Assembly: GCA_016125555.1 (NCBI GenBank)
Contig: WGLN01000009.1
Coordinates: forward strand, 1 to 64,000
Direction of reading: 5' to 3'
Source of the DNA: Porphyrobacter sp.
GTDB lineage: Bacteria; Pseudomonadota; Alphaproteobacteria; Sphingomonadales; Sphingomonadaceae
Length of the DNA: 64,000 nt
This document shows, piece after piece, positions 45,543 to 54,480 of this stretch (positions within the stretch are counted from its first letter, which is position 1; every line of letters starts with the position of its first letter). A program made the translations under genes and the position numbers. Under the pieces are notes generated by a model. The model was given only the letters and a program-made list of their open reading frames with translations, was not told the origin of the DNA and did no database searches.

Positions 45543-47309
45543 TTACAGCCCCCCGATATAGGCCCGCCAGCCGCCGAGGCGGGTGATGTCCTCGGCGCCC
45601 TCGATCGCGCGCGGCTCGGCCACGAAGCCTTTCACGCTGGTGCCGTCGGACAGGGTCACCGTGCCGATCGCGAGCGGCGGGGGCACCTCGGCGACGAAGC
45701 TGCCGAATTCGGCCATGCCCAGTTCGTAGACCTCAAGCGCGATTTCGCCCCCGTCCTTATCGAACACCAGCGCGGGCTTGGGCGGGACGCTGTCCGCCAT
45801 GGCATAGAGGCGGTAGGTGGGGGCAGTGGTGAAGGCGCCGACGAATTGCGCGTTCCGGCTGGTCAGCTGCCAGTGCAGCGGCATGTCCTTGAGGTGGGCG
45901 CCGACGACGGCGAGTTTGACGGTGTCCATGCGGTCTCCAAGGTCGAGCGGGGGGAGGGGCGGAAGGTCGGCGGCGTCGAGATAGGCGCTCGCCATGGCGA
46001 TCAGCGCAAGGTCGCTATGCGCCGGGCCGATCAGGGTGATGCCGAAGCCGGTGCCGTTGTGCCGCGCCCCTGCCGGAACCGCCACCGCCGCCATGTCGAG
46101 CAGATTCACGAAATTGGTGTAGCGTCCGAGATTGCTGTTGAGCGCCACGGGGGCTTCGGCGAGCTCGGCGACGCGGTAGGTGGTGCCGGTGGTGGGGAAG
46201 GCGAGCGCGTCCATGCTGTCCCACAACGCCTCGGCATGGCGGGCAAGCGCGGCGAGGCGGTAGATGCCGTTCCAGGTCTCGACCGCGCTCATCGCGAGAC
46301 CGGGTTCGAGGATGCTGCGTACGGTCGGGTCGATGGCGTCGGGGTTCGCTCGCAGCAGGGCTTCGACCGCCGCGGTGCGCTCGGCCACCCAAGGGCCGCC
46401 ATAGAGCAGCTGCGCGGCTTCGAGCAGCGGGGCGATGTCCACTTCGACGAGTTCGCCTTGCTCGGCCAGCACTTCGAGCGCGCGGGCGTAGAGTTCCTCC
46501 GATTGCAGGTCGCCGAAGAACACCCGCTGGTCGGGGCGCGGCACGCCGATGCGCTTGCCGCTGATCGCCACATCGGCAAGCGGGCGCGAGAAGGGGTCTT
46601 GCGCATCGAAGCCCGCGAGGATGGAGTCCACCAATGCGGCGTCCTCAAGCGCATCGGTGAAGACGGTGATGCAGTCTATGCTCCGGCAGGCGGGGACGAG
46701 GCCGCGCGTGCTCCAGCGGCCCTTGGAGGGCTTGAACCCGACGAGATGGTTGAACGCCGCCGGCACGCGCCCCGATCCGGCCGTGTCGGTGCCGAGCGCA
46801 AAGGCGACCAGCCCCGCCGCCACCGCCACCGCGCTGCCCGAGGACGATCCGCCGCTGACATAGGCGAGATTGCTGGCGTTGCGCGGAATGCCATAGGGGC
46901 TGCGGGTGCCCACAAGGCCGGTCGCGAACTGGTCGAGATTGGTCTTGCCCACGCAGATCGCACCTGCCGCTTCGAGGCGTTCGATCACTGTCGCCGAGGC
47001 ATCGGGGCGGTATGCGAAGGCGGGGCAGGCGGCGGTGGTCTCCAGCCCCGCGACGTCGATATTGTCCTTCGCCGCGAAAGCCACGCCCGCCAGCGGCAGC
47101 GCCTCGCCCGCCGCCATGCGCGCATCGACGGCGCGGGCCTGTGCGAGCAGCGCGTTCGGGTCCATGCGGCTGATCCACACCTGCGGCTGCACCGCGTCAT
47201 AGGCGGCGATCCGGGCGAGGGTGGCCTCCATCTCGGCCACGGCGCTGCTGCGCCCCGCGTTGACGGCGGCGGCGATGGCGCTGGCGGAGAGGCGCTCGGG
47301 CGTGCTCAT
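45543..47309 (-). CDS. atzF: allophanate hydrolase
   Basis: 588 residues: an amidase-signature domain (1-450) plus the C-terminal domain typical of AtzF. Catalytic Ser-cisSer-Lys set: K81 (FAAKDNIDVAG), S155-157 (VSGGSSSGSA) and S179 (GTDTAGSGRVPA). It splits allophanate into two ammonia and two CO2, the last step of urea-carboxylase or guanidine-carboxylase pathways. ATG 47309 overlaps the carboxylase stop (ATGA). Confidence 0.93.
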   Translation of the reverse strand: MSTPERLSASAIAAAVNAGRSSAVAEMEATLARIAAYDAVQPQVWISRMDPNALLAQARAVDARMAAGEALPLAGVAFAAKDNIDVAGLETTAACPAFAYRPDASATVIERLEAAGAICVGKTNLDQFATGLVGTRSPYGIPRNASNLAYVSGGSSSGSAVAVAAGLVAFALGTDTAGSGRVPAAFNHLVGFKPSKGRWSTRGLVPACRSIDCITVFTDALEDAALVDSILAGFDAQDPFSRPLADVAISGKRIGVPRPDQRVFFGDLQSEELYARALEVLAEQGELVEVDIAPLLEAAQLLYGGPWVAERTAAVEALLRANPDAIDPTVRSILEPGLAMSAVETWNGIYRLAALARHAEALWDSMDALAFPTTGTTYRVAELAEAPVALNSNLGRYTNFVNLLDMAAVAVPAGARHNGTGFGITLIGPAHSDLALIAMASAYLDAADLPPLPPLDLGDRMDTVKLAVVGAHLKDMPLHWQLTSRNAQFVGAFTTAPTYRLYAMADSVPPKPALVFDKDGGEIALEVYELGMAEFGSFVAEVPPPLAIGTVTLSDGTSVKGFVAEPRAIEGAEDITRLGGWRAYIGGL

Positions 47310-50300
47310 GCGCTCCTCCGCAAGGCCAGCATCGGCGCGCCGGGCTGGAGCGATTGGCGCTCGGCGATGTAGAGCGCGGCGATGGTGCCGCTCGCCGGGC
47401 TTTCGAGCGGGCACTCCATCTTCATCGCCTCGATCACCGCGATGACCTCGCCCGCCTCGACTTCATCGCCGGGGCCGACCAGCAGTTTCCAGACCGAGCC
47501 GCCGAAGGGCGCTTCGATCAGATCGGTTCCGTCGGGCAGGTCGATCGCCGCCGCCTCGCCGCCGCCTGCATCCTCGGCGAGCAGATCGTCGACCCGGTCG
47601 AACTCTCCGCTCGCCTCCCACGCCGCACGCTCGGCATCGAAGGCGGCCTGACGCGTAGCCTCGAAGGCGGCGATGCTTGTCGCATTGTCCTTCAGGAAGG
47701 CGCGGTAGTCGGCGAGGCGAAAGGTGGTTTCCTCGACCCGGATCGACCGCCGCCCGGTGGGGAAATCGCGCCGCCATTCGGCCAGTTCCTCGGCCGAGAC
47801 GGGGAAGAAACGGATCTGGTCGAAGAACCTGAGCAGCCACGGCTTGCCCTCGGTGAAGGCGCCCTCCTGCCGGTAGGTGTTCCACACCTGGATGGTGCGC
47901 CCGAACAGCTGGTAGCCGCCCGGGCCCTCCATCCCGTAAATGCACATATAGGCCCCGCCGATGCCGACCACGTTGGGCGGGGTCCAGGTGCGCGCGGGGT
48001 TGTACTTGGTGGTCACCAGCCGGTGGCGCGGATCGACCGGGGTCGCGACCGGCGCGCCGAGATAGACGTCGCCGAGGCCGAGCACGAGGTAGCTCGCATC
48101 GAAGATCAGGTCCTCCACCGCCCTTGCATCGGGCAAGCCGTTGATGCGGCGGATGAACTCGATATTGTCCGGGCACCACGGCGCATCTTCGCGCACCGCG
48201 GCCATGTATTTCGCGATCGTCTCGGTGGTGGCCGGATCGCGCCAGCTCAGCGGCAGGTGGACGATGCGCGAGGGCGCGGCGAAATCGTCCAGCTCCCCCA
48301 TCGCCTCCTCGCAGGCCATCAGCGCTTCTAGGGCGCCGCGCTGGTCGAGCACCTTGCCGTCGAAATGCAGTTGCAACGAGCGGATGCCGGGGGTGATGTC
48401 GATCACGCCGGGGATCGCGGCTTCCTCGAGCGCCTGCATCAGCGCGTGGACGCGGATGCGCAGCTCGATGTCGAGCACGATCTCGCCATATTCGACGAGG
48501 ATGTTGCGGTCCCCCTGCTGGCGCCAGGTGGTGCGCGGGCGGCGGCCTTGCGCCGGGCGCTCGGCGAGGATCGGCGAGAGGTCGGCGATCGCGCGGGCAG
48601 GGGAGGGCGCAGGCAGGGCGGTGAGCGGCGCGGCGTTTGCCGCCATGGCGTCATCCACGGTGACCGGCACGAAGCGCACGCGGTCATCGGGCGAAAGCTG
48701 GCCGATCTTCCAGCGGTCCGCCGCGATCACCGTGAAGGGGCACACGAACCCGCCCAGCGAAGGCCCGTCCGGCCCGAGGATGATCGGCATGTCCCCGGTG
48801 AAGTCGACCGCGCCGATGGCATAGGGATTGTCGTGGATGTTCGAGGGGTGGAGCCCCGCCTCGCCCCCGTCGCGCCGCGCCCATTGCGGCTTGGGGCCGA
48901 CGAGGCGCACGCCGGTGCGGCTGGAATTGTAATGCACCTGCCATTCGGCTTCGAGGAAGCGGGCGATGTCGGCAGGGGTGAAGAAATCGGGCGCGCCGTG
49001 GGGGCCGTAGAGGACGCGCAGCTCCCACGCCTTGCCGAGCGGTGGCAGGCCCTCGACGGTGGCGGGGGTTGCGGTCTCGCCCCGCGCCAGATGCAGCACG
49101 TCGCCGGCCACGAGCGCGCGCGCGGCATGGCCGCCGAACTGGCCGAGGGTGAAAGTGCTCTTGCTGCCGAGATAGAAGGGCAGGTCGAGGCCTCCGGCAA
49201 ACAGGATGTAGCCGCGCATCCCCCCGCCGGTGACGCGCCCCATCGCAAGTCGCTGCCCCGCCGCCACATCGACCGGCTGGCCAAGCGCCACTCCCTCGCC
49301 GTCGAGCGTCGCGCCGAAATCCGCGCCGGTCAGGCAGATGCGCGCCGGGGCCTCGAACAGCAGGGTCGGGCCGCTTGCGGTCACCTCCAGCCCCGCCGTG
49401 CCTTCGGGATTGCCGAGGAGCAGGTTCCCGAGCCGCAAGCTGCGGTCGTCCATCGGCCCGCTTGGCGGCACGCCGACATCCCATAGGCCCAGCCGTCCCG
49501 GCCAGTCCTGCACCGTGGTGGAAGTGCCGCCCGAGATCACGCGGATGCTGGCGGGGGTGTGCAAGACGCTCGCGAGCAGGCGCGTCGTCACATCGCCGCT
49601 CGCAAAACGCGGCTCGGCGATCACGTCGCGCAGCCAGCGCAAGTTGGTCTCGATCCCGTCGATCCGGCTCGCCGCCAGCGCGCTGGCCATCGCCGCGATC
49701 GCGTCCTCGCGCGCGCCGGCGTGGGTGATGAGCTTCGCCAGCATCGGGTCGTAGAAGGCGCTGACCTCGGTCCCCGCCATGACCCAGGTCTCGGCGCGGA
49801 TGTCGCCCGGAAAGGCGACATTGGTGAGCGTGCCGGTAGTGGGGCGGTAGTCCTGCGCCGGGTCCTCGGCATAGAGCCGCACCTGCACACTGTGGCCCTT
49901 CGGCGTGGGCGCAGGCGCATCCAGCATCGCGAAATCGCCAGCGGCGCCGCGGATCATCCATTCGACGAGGTCGATCCCCATCACCTCCTCGGTGACGCCG
50001 TGTTCGACCTGCAGCCGGGTGTTCATCTCGAGGAAGAAGAACTCCGCCCGGTCGGCATCGTAGAGGAATTCGACCGTCCCCGCCGACAGATACCGCGCCG
50101 CCTCGCCCAGCCGCACGGCGGCGGCAATCAGCGCGGCGCGCTTTTCTTCGGGCAGGTTCGGGGCGGGGGCCTCCTCGACCACCTTCTGGTTGCGCCGCTG
50201 GAGCGAGCAGTCGCGCTCGCCCAGCGCCATGACGCGGCCCTCGCCGTCGCCGAAGACCTGCACCTCGATATGGCGGGCATTGGCGATGTAGCGTTCGAGG

Positions 50301-50893
50301 AACACCCCCGCGTCGCCGAAACTCGCCTGCCCCTGCCGGACGACTGCGGCAAAGCCCTCGCGCACCGCGGCCTCGCTTTCGCAGATGCGCATCCCGATCC
50401 CGCCGCCGCCCGCGGTCGCCTTGAGCATCACCGGATAGCCGATCCGCGCCGCCGCCTCCGCCGCCTCGTCCTCGCCGGTGAGGAGGCCCGTGCCCGGCGC
50501 GAGCGGCAGGTCGTGCGCCTCGGCCAGCGCGCGGGCGGAGTGCTTGAGGCCGAAAGTGCGGATATTCTCGGGCGTCGGGCCGATGAAGGCGATGCCTGCC
50601 GCCGCGCAGCTTTCCGCGAAGTCGGCGTTCTCGGCCAGAAAGCCGTAGCCCGGATGGATCGCCCCCGCGCCGGTCGCCTTGGCTGCTGCAAGGATCGCCG
50701 CGACATTGAGGTAGCTCTCGCTCGCTGGCGCTGGACCGATGCACGCCGCCGCGTCCGCCTGTGCGACGTGGAGCGAGCCCGCGTCGGCCTCCGAATAGAC
50801 CGCGACCGACCTCAGGCCCATCCGCCGCAGCGTGCGGATGATCCGGGTGGCGATCGCGCCCCGGTTGGCGACGAGGACCGTGTCGAAGCTCAT
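47306..50893 (-). CDS. biotin-dependent urea/guanidine carboxylase
   Basis: 1195 residues. Biotin-carboxylase half (VLVANRGAIATRIIRTLR, ATP-grasp loop KATAGGGGIGM), then the allophanate-type carboxyltransferase domains related to KipI and KipA, and a C-terminal biotinyl domain with K1158 (VIEAMKMECP). Annotation tools usually say urea carboxylase. In clusters with two DUF1989 genes, homologues have been shown to carboxylate guanidine. I cannot settle the substrate from active-site residues by eye. Overlaps both neighbours by four bases. Confidence 0.9.
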   Translation of the reverse strand: MSFDTVLVANRGAIATRIIRTLRRMGLRSVAVYSEADAGSLHVAQADAAACIGPAPASESYLNVAAILAAAKATGAGAIHPGYGFLAENADFAESCAAAGIAFIGPTPENIRTFGLKHSARALAEAHDLPLAPGTGLLTGEDEAAEAAARIGYPVMLKATAGGGGIGMRICESEAAVREGFAAVVRQGQASFGDAGVFLERYIANARHIEVQVFGDGEGRVMALGERDCSLQRRNQKVVEEAPAPNLPEEKRAALIAAAVRLGEAARYLSAGTVEFLYDADRAEFFFLEMNTRLQVEHGVTEEVMGIDLVEWMIRGAAGDFAMLDAPAPTPKGHSVQVRLYAEDPAQDYRPTTGTLTNVAFPGDIRAETWVMAGTEVSAFYDPMLAKLITHAGAREDAIAAMASALAASRIDGIETNLRWLRDVIAEPRFASGDVTTRLLASVLHTPASIRVISGGTSTTVQDWPGRLGLWDVGVPPSGPMDDRSLRLGNLLLGNPEGTAGLEVTASGPTLLFEAPARICLTGADFGATLDGEGVALGQPVDVAAGQRLAMGRVTGGGMRGYILFAGGLDLPFYLGSKSTFTLGQFGGHAARALVAGDVLHLARGETATPATVEGLPPLGKAWELRVLYGPHGAPDFFTPADIARFLEAEWQVHYNSSRTGVRLVGPKPQWARRDGGEAGLHPSNIHDNPYAIGAVDFTGDMPIILGPDGPSLGGFVCPFTVIAADRWKIGQLSPDDRVRFVPVTVDDAMAANAAPLTALPAPSPARAIADLSPILAERPAQGRRPRTTWRQQGDRNILVEYGEIVLDIELRIRVHALMQALEEAAIPGVIDITPGIRSLQLHFDGKVLDQRGALEALMACEEAMGELDDFAAPSRIVHLPLSWRDPATTETIAKYMAAVREDAPWCPDNIEFIRRINGLPDARAVEDLIFDASYLVLGLGDVYLGAPVATPVDPRHRLVTTKYNPARTWTPPNVVGIGGAYMCIYGMEGPGGYQLFGRTIQVWNTYRQEGAFTEGKPWLLRFFDQIRFFPVSAEELAEWRRDFPTGRRSIRVEETTFRLADYRAFLKDNATSIAAFEATRQAAFDAERAAWEASGEFDRVDDLLAEDAGGGEAAAIDLPDGTDLIEAPFGGSVWKLLVGPGDEVEAGEVIAVIEAMKMECPLESPASGTIAALYIAERQSLQPGAPMLALRRSA

Positions 50894-51525
50894 GCGGAAA
50901 CGATCATGCGCACGGGGGTGGGGTTGAAGGCATTGCAGGGATTGTTGATCTGCGGGCAGTTGGAGACGACCACCACGACGTCCATCTCGGCGCGCAGGTC
51001 GACCGTCAGGCCGGGCGCGGAAATGCCGTCGACGATGCCGAGCGTCCCGTCCTCCTCGACCGGAACGTTCATGAAGAAATTGATGTTCGAGACCATGTCG
51101 CGCTTGCCGCGGCCTTCCCGGAGGTTCGCTTCGAGGAAGTTGTCGACGCAGGCGTGCTGGTGACGCGTGTGGTGGCCGTAGCGCAGCGTGTTGCTCTCGC
51201 ACGAACACGCCCCGCCGATGGTGTCGTGATATTCGACCGCGCTGCCGGTGATCGTCATCATCGGGCGGCCCTCGTTCGAGAGCAGCACGGTGCCTTCCTT
51301 GAGGAACAGGTTGCCCTGCGCCGCGACCGTGTCCTGCGCCGAATAACGCTCGGCATCGTCGGCGGCGGCATAGATCAGGAAATCGACCGCCTGGTTGCCC
51401 TCGACATCGACGATCCGCAGCGTCTCGCCCGCCGCGACATGGTGGAGCCACGGGGCGCGGGCGGGCACGATCTCGTCATGGACGATAGAGCCGGGAAGGC
51501 CGGAGAGGGCCGGATCGTCAGTCAT
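50890..51525 (-). CDS. DUF1989 protein, urea-carboxylase-associated 2 / carboxyguanidine deiminase subunit
   Basis: 211 residues. DUF1989 features: GNQAVDFLIYAA, GGACSCESN, and VSNCPQINNPCNAFNPTPVR, whose Cys residues may bind metal. Published work assigns the two DUF1989 partners beside guanidine carboxylase to a heteromeric carboxyguanidine deiminase (CgdAB), converting carboxyguanidine to allophanate. Old annotations call this family aminomethyltransferase. Its stop overlaps the carboxylase start. Confidence 0.85.
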   Translation of the reverse strand: MTDDPALSGLPGSIVHDEIVPARAPWLHHVAAGETLRIVDVEGNQAVDFLIYAAADDAERYSAQDTVAAQGNLFLKEGTVLLSNEGRPMMTITGSAVEYHDTIGGACSCESNTLRYGHHTRHQHACVDNFLEANLREGRGKRDMVSNINFFMNVPVEEDGTLGIVDGISAPGLTVDLRAEMDVVVVVSNCPQINNPCNAFNPTPVRMIVSA

Positions 51526-51543
51526 CGCAGGGTTATTCCTGTC

Positions 51544-52365
51544 TCAGCGGCGGTAGAGGTCCTCGACATTGAGGAAAGCGCGCAAGCCCTCTGGCGTGGC
51601 ATTGCGGACGGGATCGGTTTCGGGGGTGATGGGCCCGCGCCACGCGGTGAGGCGCAGCGGGGTGGAGCTGTATTCGGTCCGCGGGTCGCGCACGTGCGGG
51701 CAGTTGGCGATGACGAGAATGACGTCCATCTCCGCGCGCAGCATCATCGCGCGGCCCGGCGCGAAGGGGCCGATGATGGGCGTGATCGCCCCGTCCGCCT
51801 CGATCCGGGTGCCCTTGAACAGGTTGATGCAGGGGTGAACGTCGCGCCGGGTCAGCCCGTGCTTGGCCGCGCCGAGGATCAGCCGGTCGCGCCCGTTGGG
51901 AAAGGCGCCCGAATTGCGCCCCTCGCCATATTTGGCGGCATTGGTGGCGGCGTTGGAGGTGCCGCAGAAGGCATCGTGGGTTTCCGCATCGTCCTCGAGG
52001 ATCGACATCAGCACCCGCCCCATGTCCGACAGCAGCAGCTTGCCCGCGCCCAGATAGGCGTTCCACTGCACCTTGACCGTGTCGGCGACGTTCAATCGCT
52101 CGGTCGGCATCTCGGCATTGAAGATGTTGAGACTGGCGCAGGCATCGCCGCCCTTGTCGATCAGCCGGAGGCGCGTGCCGCGCGCGAGGCGCCGCGAGGT
52201 GTAGCCGCCCGGCGCGACGGTTTCTTCCCACACGAGGTCTTCCGTCGTCACGCCGGCGGGCAGGTCGTCAGCCACCGGGGGGAGCACCGGCATGGTCTCC
52301 ACCCGCGTCCCGCCTTGCGCGCGGGCGTGTTCGCGGGCGGCTCTGGGGTCTGCCGTCTGGCTCAT
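51544..52365 (-). CDS. DUF1989 protein, urea-carboxylase-associated 1 / carboxyguanidine deiminase subunit
   Basis: 273 residues, the longer DUF1989 paralogue: GDACASLNIFNA, HDAFCGTSN, IANCPHVRDPRTEYSSTPLR. The second cysteine seen in its partner (NPCN) is replaced here by DPRT, as expected if the two subunits have different roles. ATG 52365 overlaps the regulator stop (ATGA). The next gene starts 19 bases after its stop. Confidence 0.85.
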   Translation of the reverse strand: MSQTADPRAAREHARAQGGTRVETMPVLPPVADDLPAGVTTEDLVWEETVAPGGYTSRRLARGTRLRLIDKGGDACASLNIFNAEMPTERLNVADTVKVQWNAYLGAGKLLLSDMGRVLMSILEDDAETHDAFCGTSNAATNAAKYGEGRNSGAFPNGRDRLILGAAKHGLTRRDVHPCINLFKGTRIEADGAITPIIGPFAPGRAMMLRAEMDVILVIANCPHVRDPRTEYSSTPLRLTAWRGPITPETDPVRNATPEGLRAFLNVEDLYRR

Positions 52366-52844
52366 TCGGCGGCCTCCTGTCCTGCCGCCTCGCCGCCCTC
52401 CTGCTCGTGCAGCGGCGGGAGCAGCGCGGTGGTGGTGACCAGCTGCAATTGCTGCACGCCCCTGATGGTGCGCAGTGCGTCGCACAGCTGCTTCAGCCGC
52501 ACCGCCGGACCCTGCACCAGCAGCACCTCCAGCGACTGGTCCTGTTCGAGGAAGACGTGCTGTGAGGAGATCACCTCTTTCAGGTAGTCGCTCTGCACCT
52601 CGGCAAGCTGCTGGCGCACCCGCCCGCCGCTGCCCGAATAGACGATGGTGACGGTGCCTGCGAGCGTCTCGTCCGGGCGGGTCAGCGCCTCGTGCTCGGC
52701 CAGCGCATGGCGGATCAGTTCGGCGATCAGCTGCGAGCGCGAGGGCAGGCCGCGCTCGTCGACCATCATGTCGAGCTGGCGGAACAGCTCTGCCGGAAGG
52801 CTCATCGACAGGCGGGCGAGACGGGAGGGTTCGGGGGGGCTCAT
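52362..52844 (-). CDS. NikR-like ribbon-helix-helix regulator without the usual nickel ligands
   Basis: 160 residues. An N-terminal ribbon-helix-helix (RLSMSLPAELFRQLDMMVDE, SRSQLIAELIRHAL) and a C-terminal ACT-like domain (GTVTIVYS, SLEVLLVQG) give the NikR layout. Aligned by eye with E. coli NikR, only the His87 equivalent (H96, SSQHVF) remains; the positions of His76, His89 and Cys95 are Ser/Asp, Phe and Ser. So nickel is an unlikely effector. A dyad at 52859-52887 just upstream is its likely operator. Confidence 0.82.
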   Translation of the reverse strand: MSPPEPSRLARLSMSLPAELFRQLDMMVDERGLPSRSQLIAELIRHALAEHEALTRPDETLAGTVTIVYSGSGGRVRQQLAEVQSDYLKEVISSQHVFLEQDQSLEVLLVQGPAVRLKQLCDALRTIRGVQQLQLVTTTALLPPLHEQEGGEAAGQEAAE

Positions 52845-52856
52845 GCGCGGTCCATC

Positions 52857-53630
52857 TCAATTATTACCAATCGTGTCAATCGTAATACCGGCGTCTTCGC
52901 CGCTCTCCGCAGCCATTTTCCGGGTCAGCGCGATGTCGTAGATCACCCCTGCGCCATAGCGGTGCGGGGCGTGGGGATAGTGGCGGCGCTTGTCGAGCGT
53001 GAGCACCCGCGTGCCCAATCCGAAGGCCTCCTTGATGTCGTGGGTGACCATCACGATGGTGAGGCCGAACTCGCGCCACAGCCGGGTGATGAGCGCGTGC
53101 ATGTCGGTGCGGATACCGGGGTCGAGCGCGCCGAAGGGCTCGTCGAGCAGCAGGATGCGCGGCCGCTTGATCAGCGCCTGGGCGATGGCGAGGCGCTGCT
53201 GCATCCCGCCCGACATCTCGGAGGGGTAGAGGTTCAGGCTGTCGGCAAGCCCCACCGCCGCGAGCATTGCCTCGGCCTGCGCGCGCGCCTCGCGCCGGGC
53301 GGTGCCGAACAGGCGGGCGGCAAGCGGCGCGCCTGCGAACTCGAGCCCGAGCAGCGTGTTGCCGAGCACGGTCAGATGCGGGAACACCGAGTAGCGCTGG
53401 AACACCACCCCGCGATCCGGCCCGCATTCGGCCGGCAGCGGCGCGCCGTCGAGCGTGATCGTCCCGCGGCTCGGCCGGTCCTGCCCGAGGATGACGCGCA
53501 GGAGGCTGCTCTTGCCCGCGCCCGAAGGCCCGATGATCGAGACGAAGCTGCCTTCCGCGATGTCGAGGCTGACGCGTTCGAGCACGACCTTGTCGCCATA
53601 TTCGACCCAGACGTTCGCAAGGCTCAGCAT
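52857..53630 (-). CDS. ABC transporter ATP-binding protein (nitrate/taurine type)
   Basis: 257 residues. Walker A GPSGAGKSSLLRV, signature MSGGMQQRLAIAQAL, Walker B RILLLDEPFGALDPG and H-loop VTHDIKEA. It energises the adjacent permease; import of guanidine or a related nitrogen compound is inferred from context. Its last codons (ITIDTIGNN) form part of the operator for the downstream regulator gene. Confidence 0.93.
   Translation of the reverse strand: MLSLANVWVEYGDKVVLERVSLDIAEGSFVSIIGPSGAGKSSLLRVILGQDRPSRGTITLDGAPLPAECGPDRGVVFQRYSVFPHLTVLGNTLLGLEFAGAPLAARLFGTARREARAQAEAMLAAVGLADSLNLYPSEMSGGMQQRLAIAQALIKRPRILLLDEPFGALDPGIRTDMHALITRLWREFGLTIVMVTHDIKEAFGLGTRVLTLDKRRHYPHAPHRYGAGVIYDIALTRKMAAESGEDAGITIDTIGNN
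52859..52887. promoter_or_regulatory. operator A: AATTATTAC-N14-GTAATA dyad
   Basis: Core TATTAC (52862-52867) and GTAATA (52882-52887), perfect inverted half-sites 14 bases apart, 15-43 bases before the regulator ATG and overlapping the 3' end of the ATPase gene. The 9-base left arm and 6-base right arm are identical, in the same orientation, to operator B. The geometry resembles NikR sites. Confidence 0.7.
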
Positions 53631-53634
53631 CGGC

Positions 53635-54450
53635 TCAGTGCTCCGCCTTGTGCGCCCAGCCGAACAGGCTGCGACTGGTGCGGGCGAGCAGGAAGTCGAT
53701 GGCGACGGCGAGCAGCGCGATCCACGCGACGTAAGGCAGGATCACGTCCATCGCGAGATAGCGCCGGACGAGGAAGATGCGGTAGCCGAGGCCCACGTCC
53801 GCCGCGATCGCCTCGGCCGAGATCAGGAACACCCAGGCGGGGCCGAGCGAGAGGCGTAAGCCCGCGATCAGTCGCGGCATGGCTTGCGGCAGCGCGACCC
53901 GCAGCAGGAACTGCCAGCTCGATGCGCCCAATGTCAGTGCCTTGACCAGCTGTTCGCGCGGGGCGGCGGCGATGTGCCCGGCAAGGTCGCGGATCATGAA
54001 GGGCGCGATCCCGACCACGATCAGCGCCACCTTGGCGGTTTCGCCGAGGCCGAAGGTGATGAACAGGATCGGCAGGAGCGCGATCGGCGGGATCACCGCG
54101 ATGGCGGTCACCGTCGGCCCGAACATGGTCCGCACCGGCGGCAGGGCGCCCAGCACCAGCCCCACCAGCAGCGCCGACAGCGTCGCGATGCCGAGCCCCA
54201 TGCCGAGCCGGGTGAGGCTGGCGAGGGTGTCGGCCCAGAACAGGTATTGGCCCGAGAGCGGATCGGCCTCGAACACCAGTGCCGCCATTGCCGATGCCAT
54301 CGCGCCGGGGAGGGGGAGGATCTTGTCGGCGGGGTTCTCGGCATGGCGGGCGGCGGCGACGACGAGATAGGCGAGCGCCAGCAGTGCCAGCGGCACCGCG
54401 CCGAGCAGCAGCGCATTGCCGCGCGAAATCCGGCGGTTCACCCAGCGCAT
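53635..54450 (-). CDS. ABC transporter permease (nitrate/taurine type)
   Basis: 271 residues, about six transmembrane helices, with the cytoplasmic EAA-like loop (ALTLGASSWQFLLRVALPQA). Member of the SsuC/TauC group. The ATPase gene starts four bases after its stop and the substrate-binding protein precedes it by 30 bases. Confidence 0.92.
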   Translation of the reverse strand: MRWVNRRISRGNALLLGAVPLALLALAYLVVAAARHAENPADKILPLPGAMASAMAALVFEADPLSGQYLFWADTLASLTRLGMGLGIATLSALLVGLVLGALPPVRTMFGPTVTAIAVIPPIALLPILFITFGLGETAKVALIVVGIAPFMIRDLAGHIAAAPREQLVKALTLGASSWQFLLRVALPQAMPRLIAGLRLSLGPAWVFLISAEAIAADVGLGYRIFLVRRYLAMDVILPYVAWIALLAVAIDFLLARTSRSLFGWAHKAEH

Positions 54451-54480
54451 CGCCTCGGCCCCGCTGCCCCGCGCCCGCGC

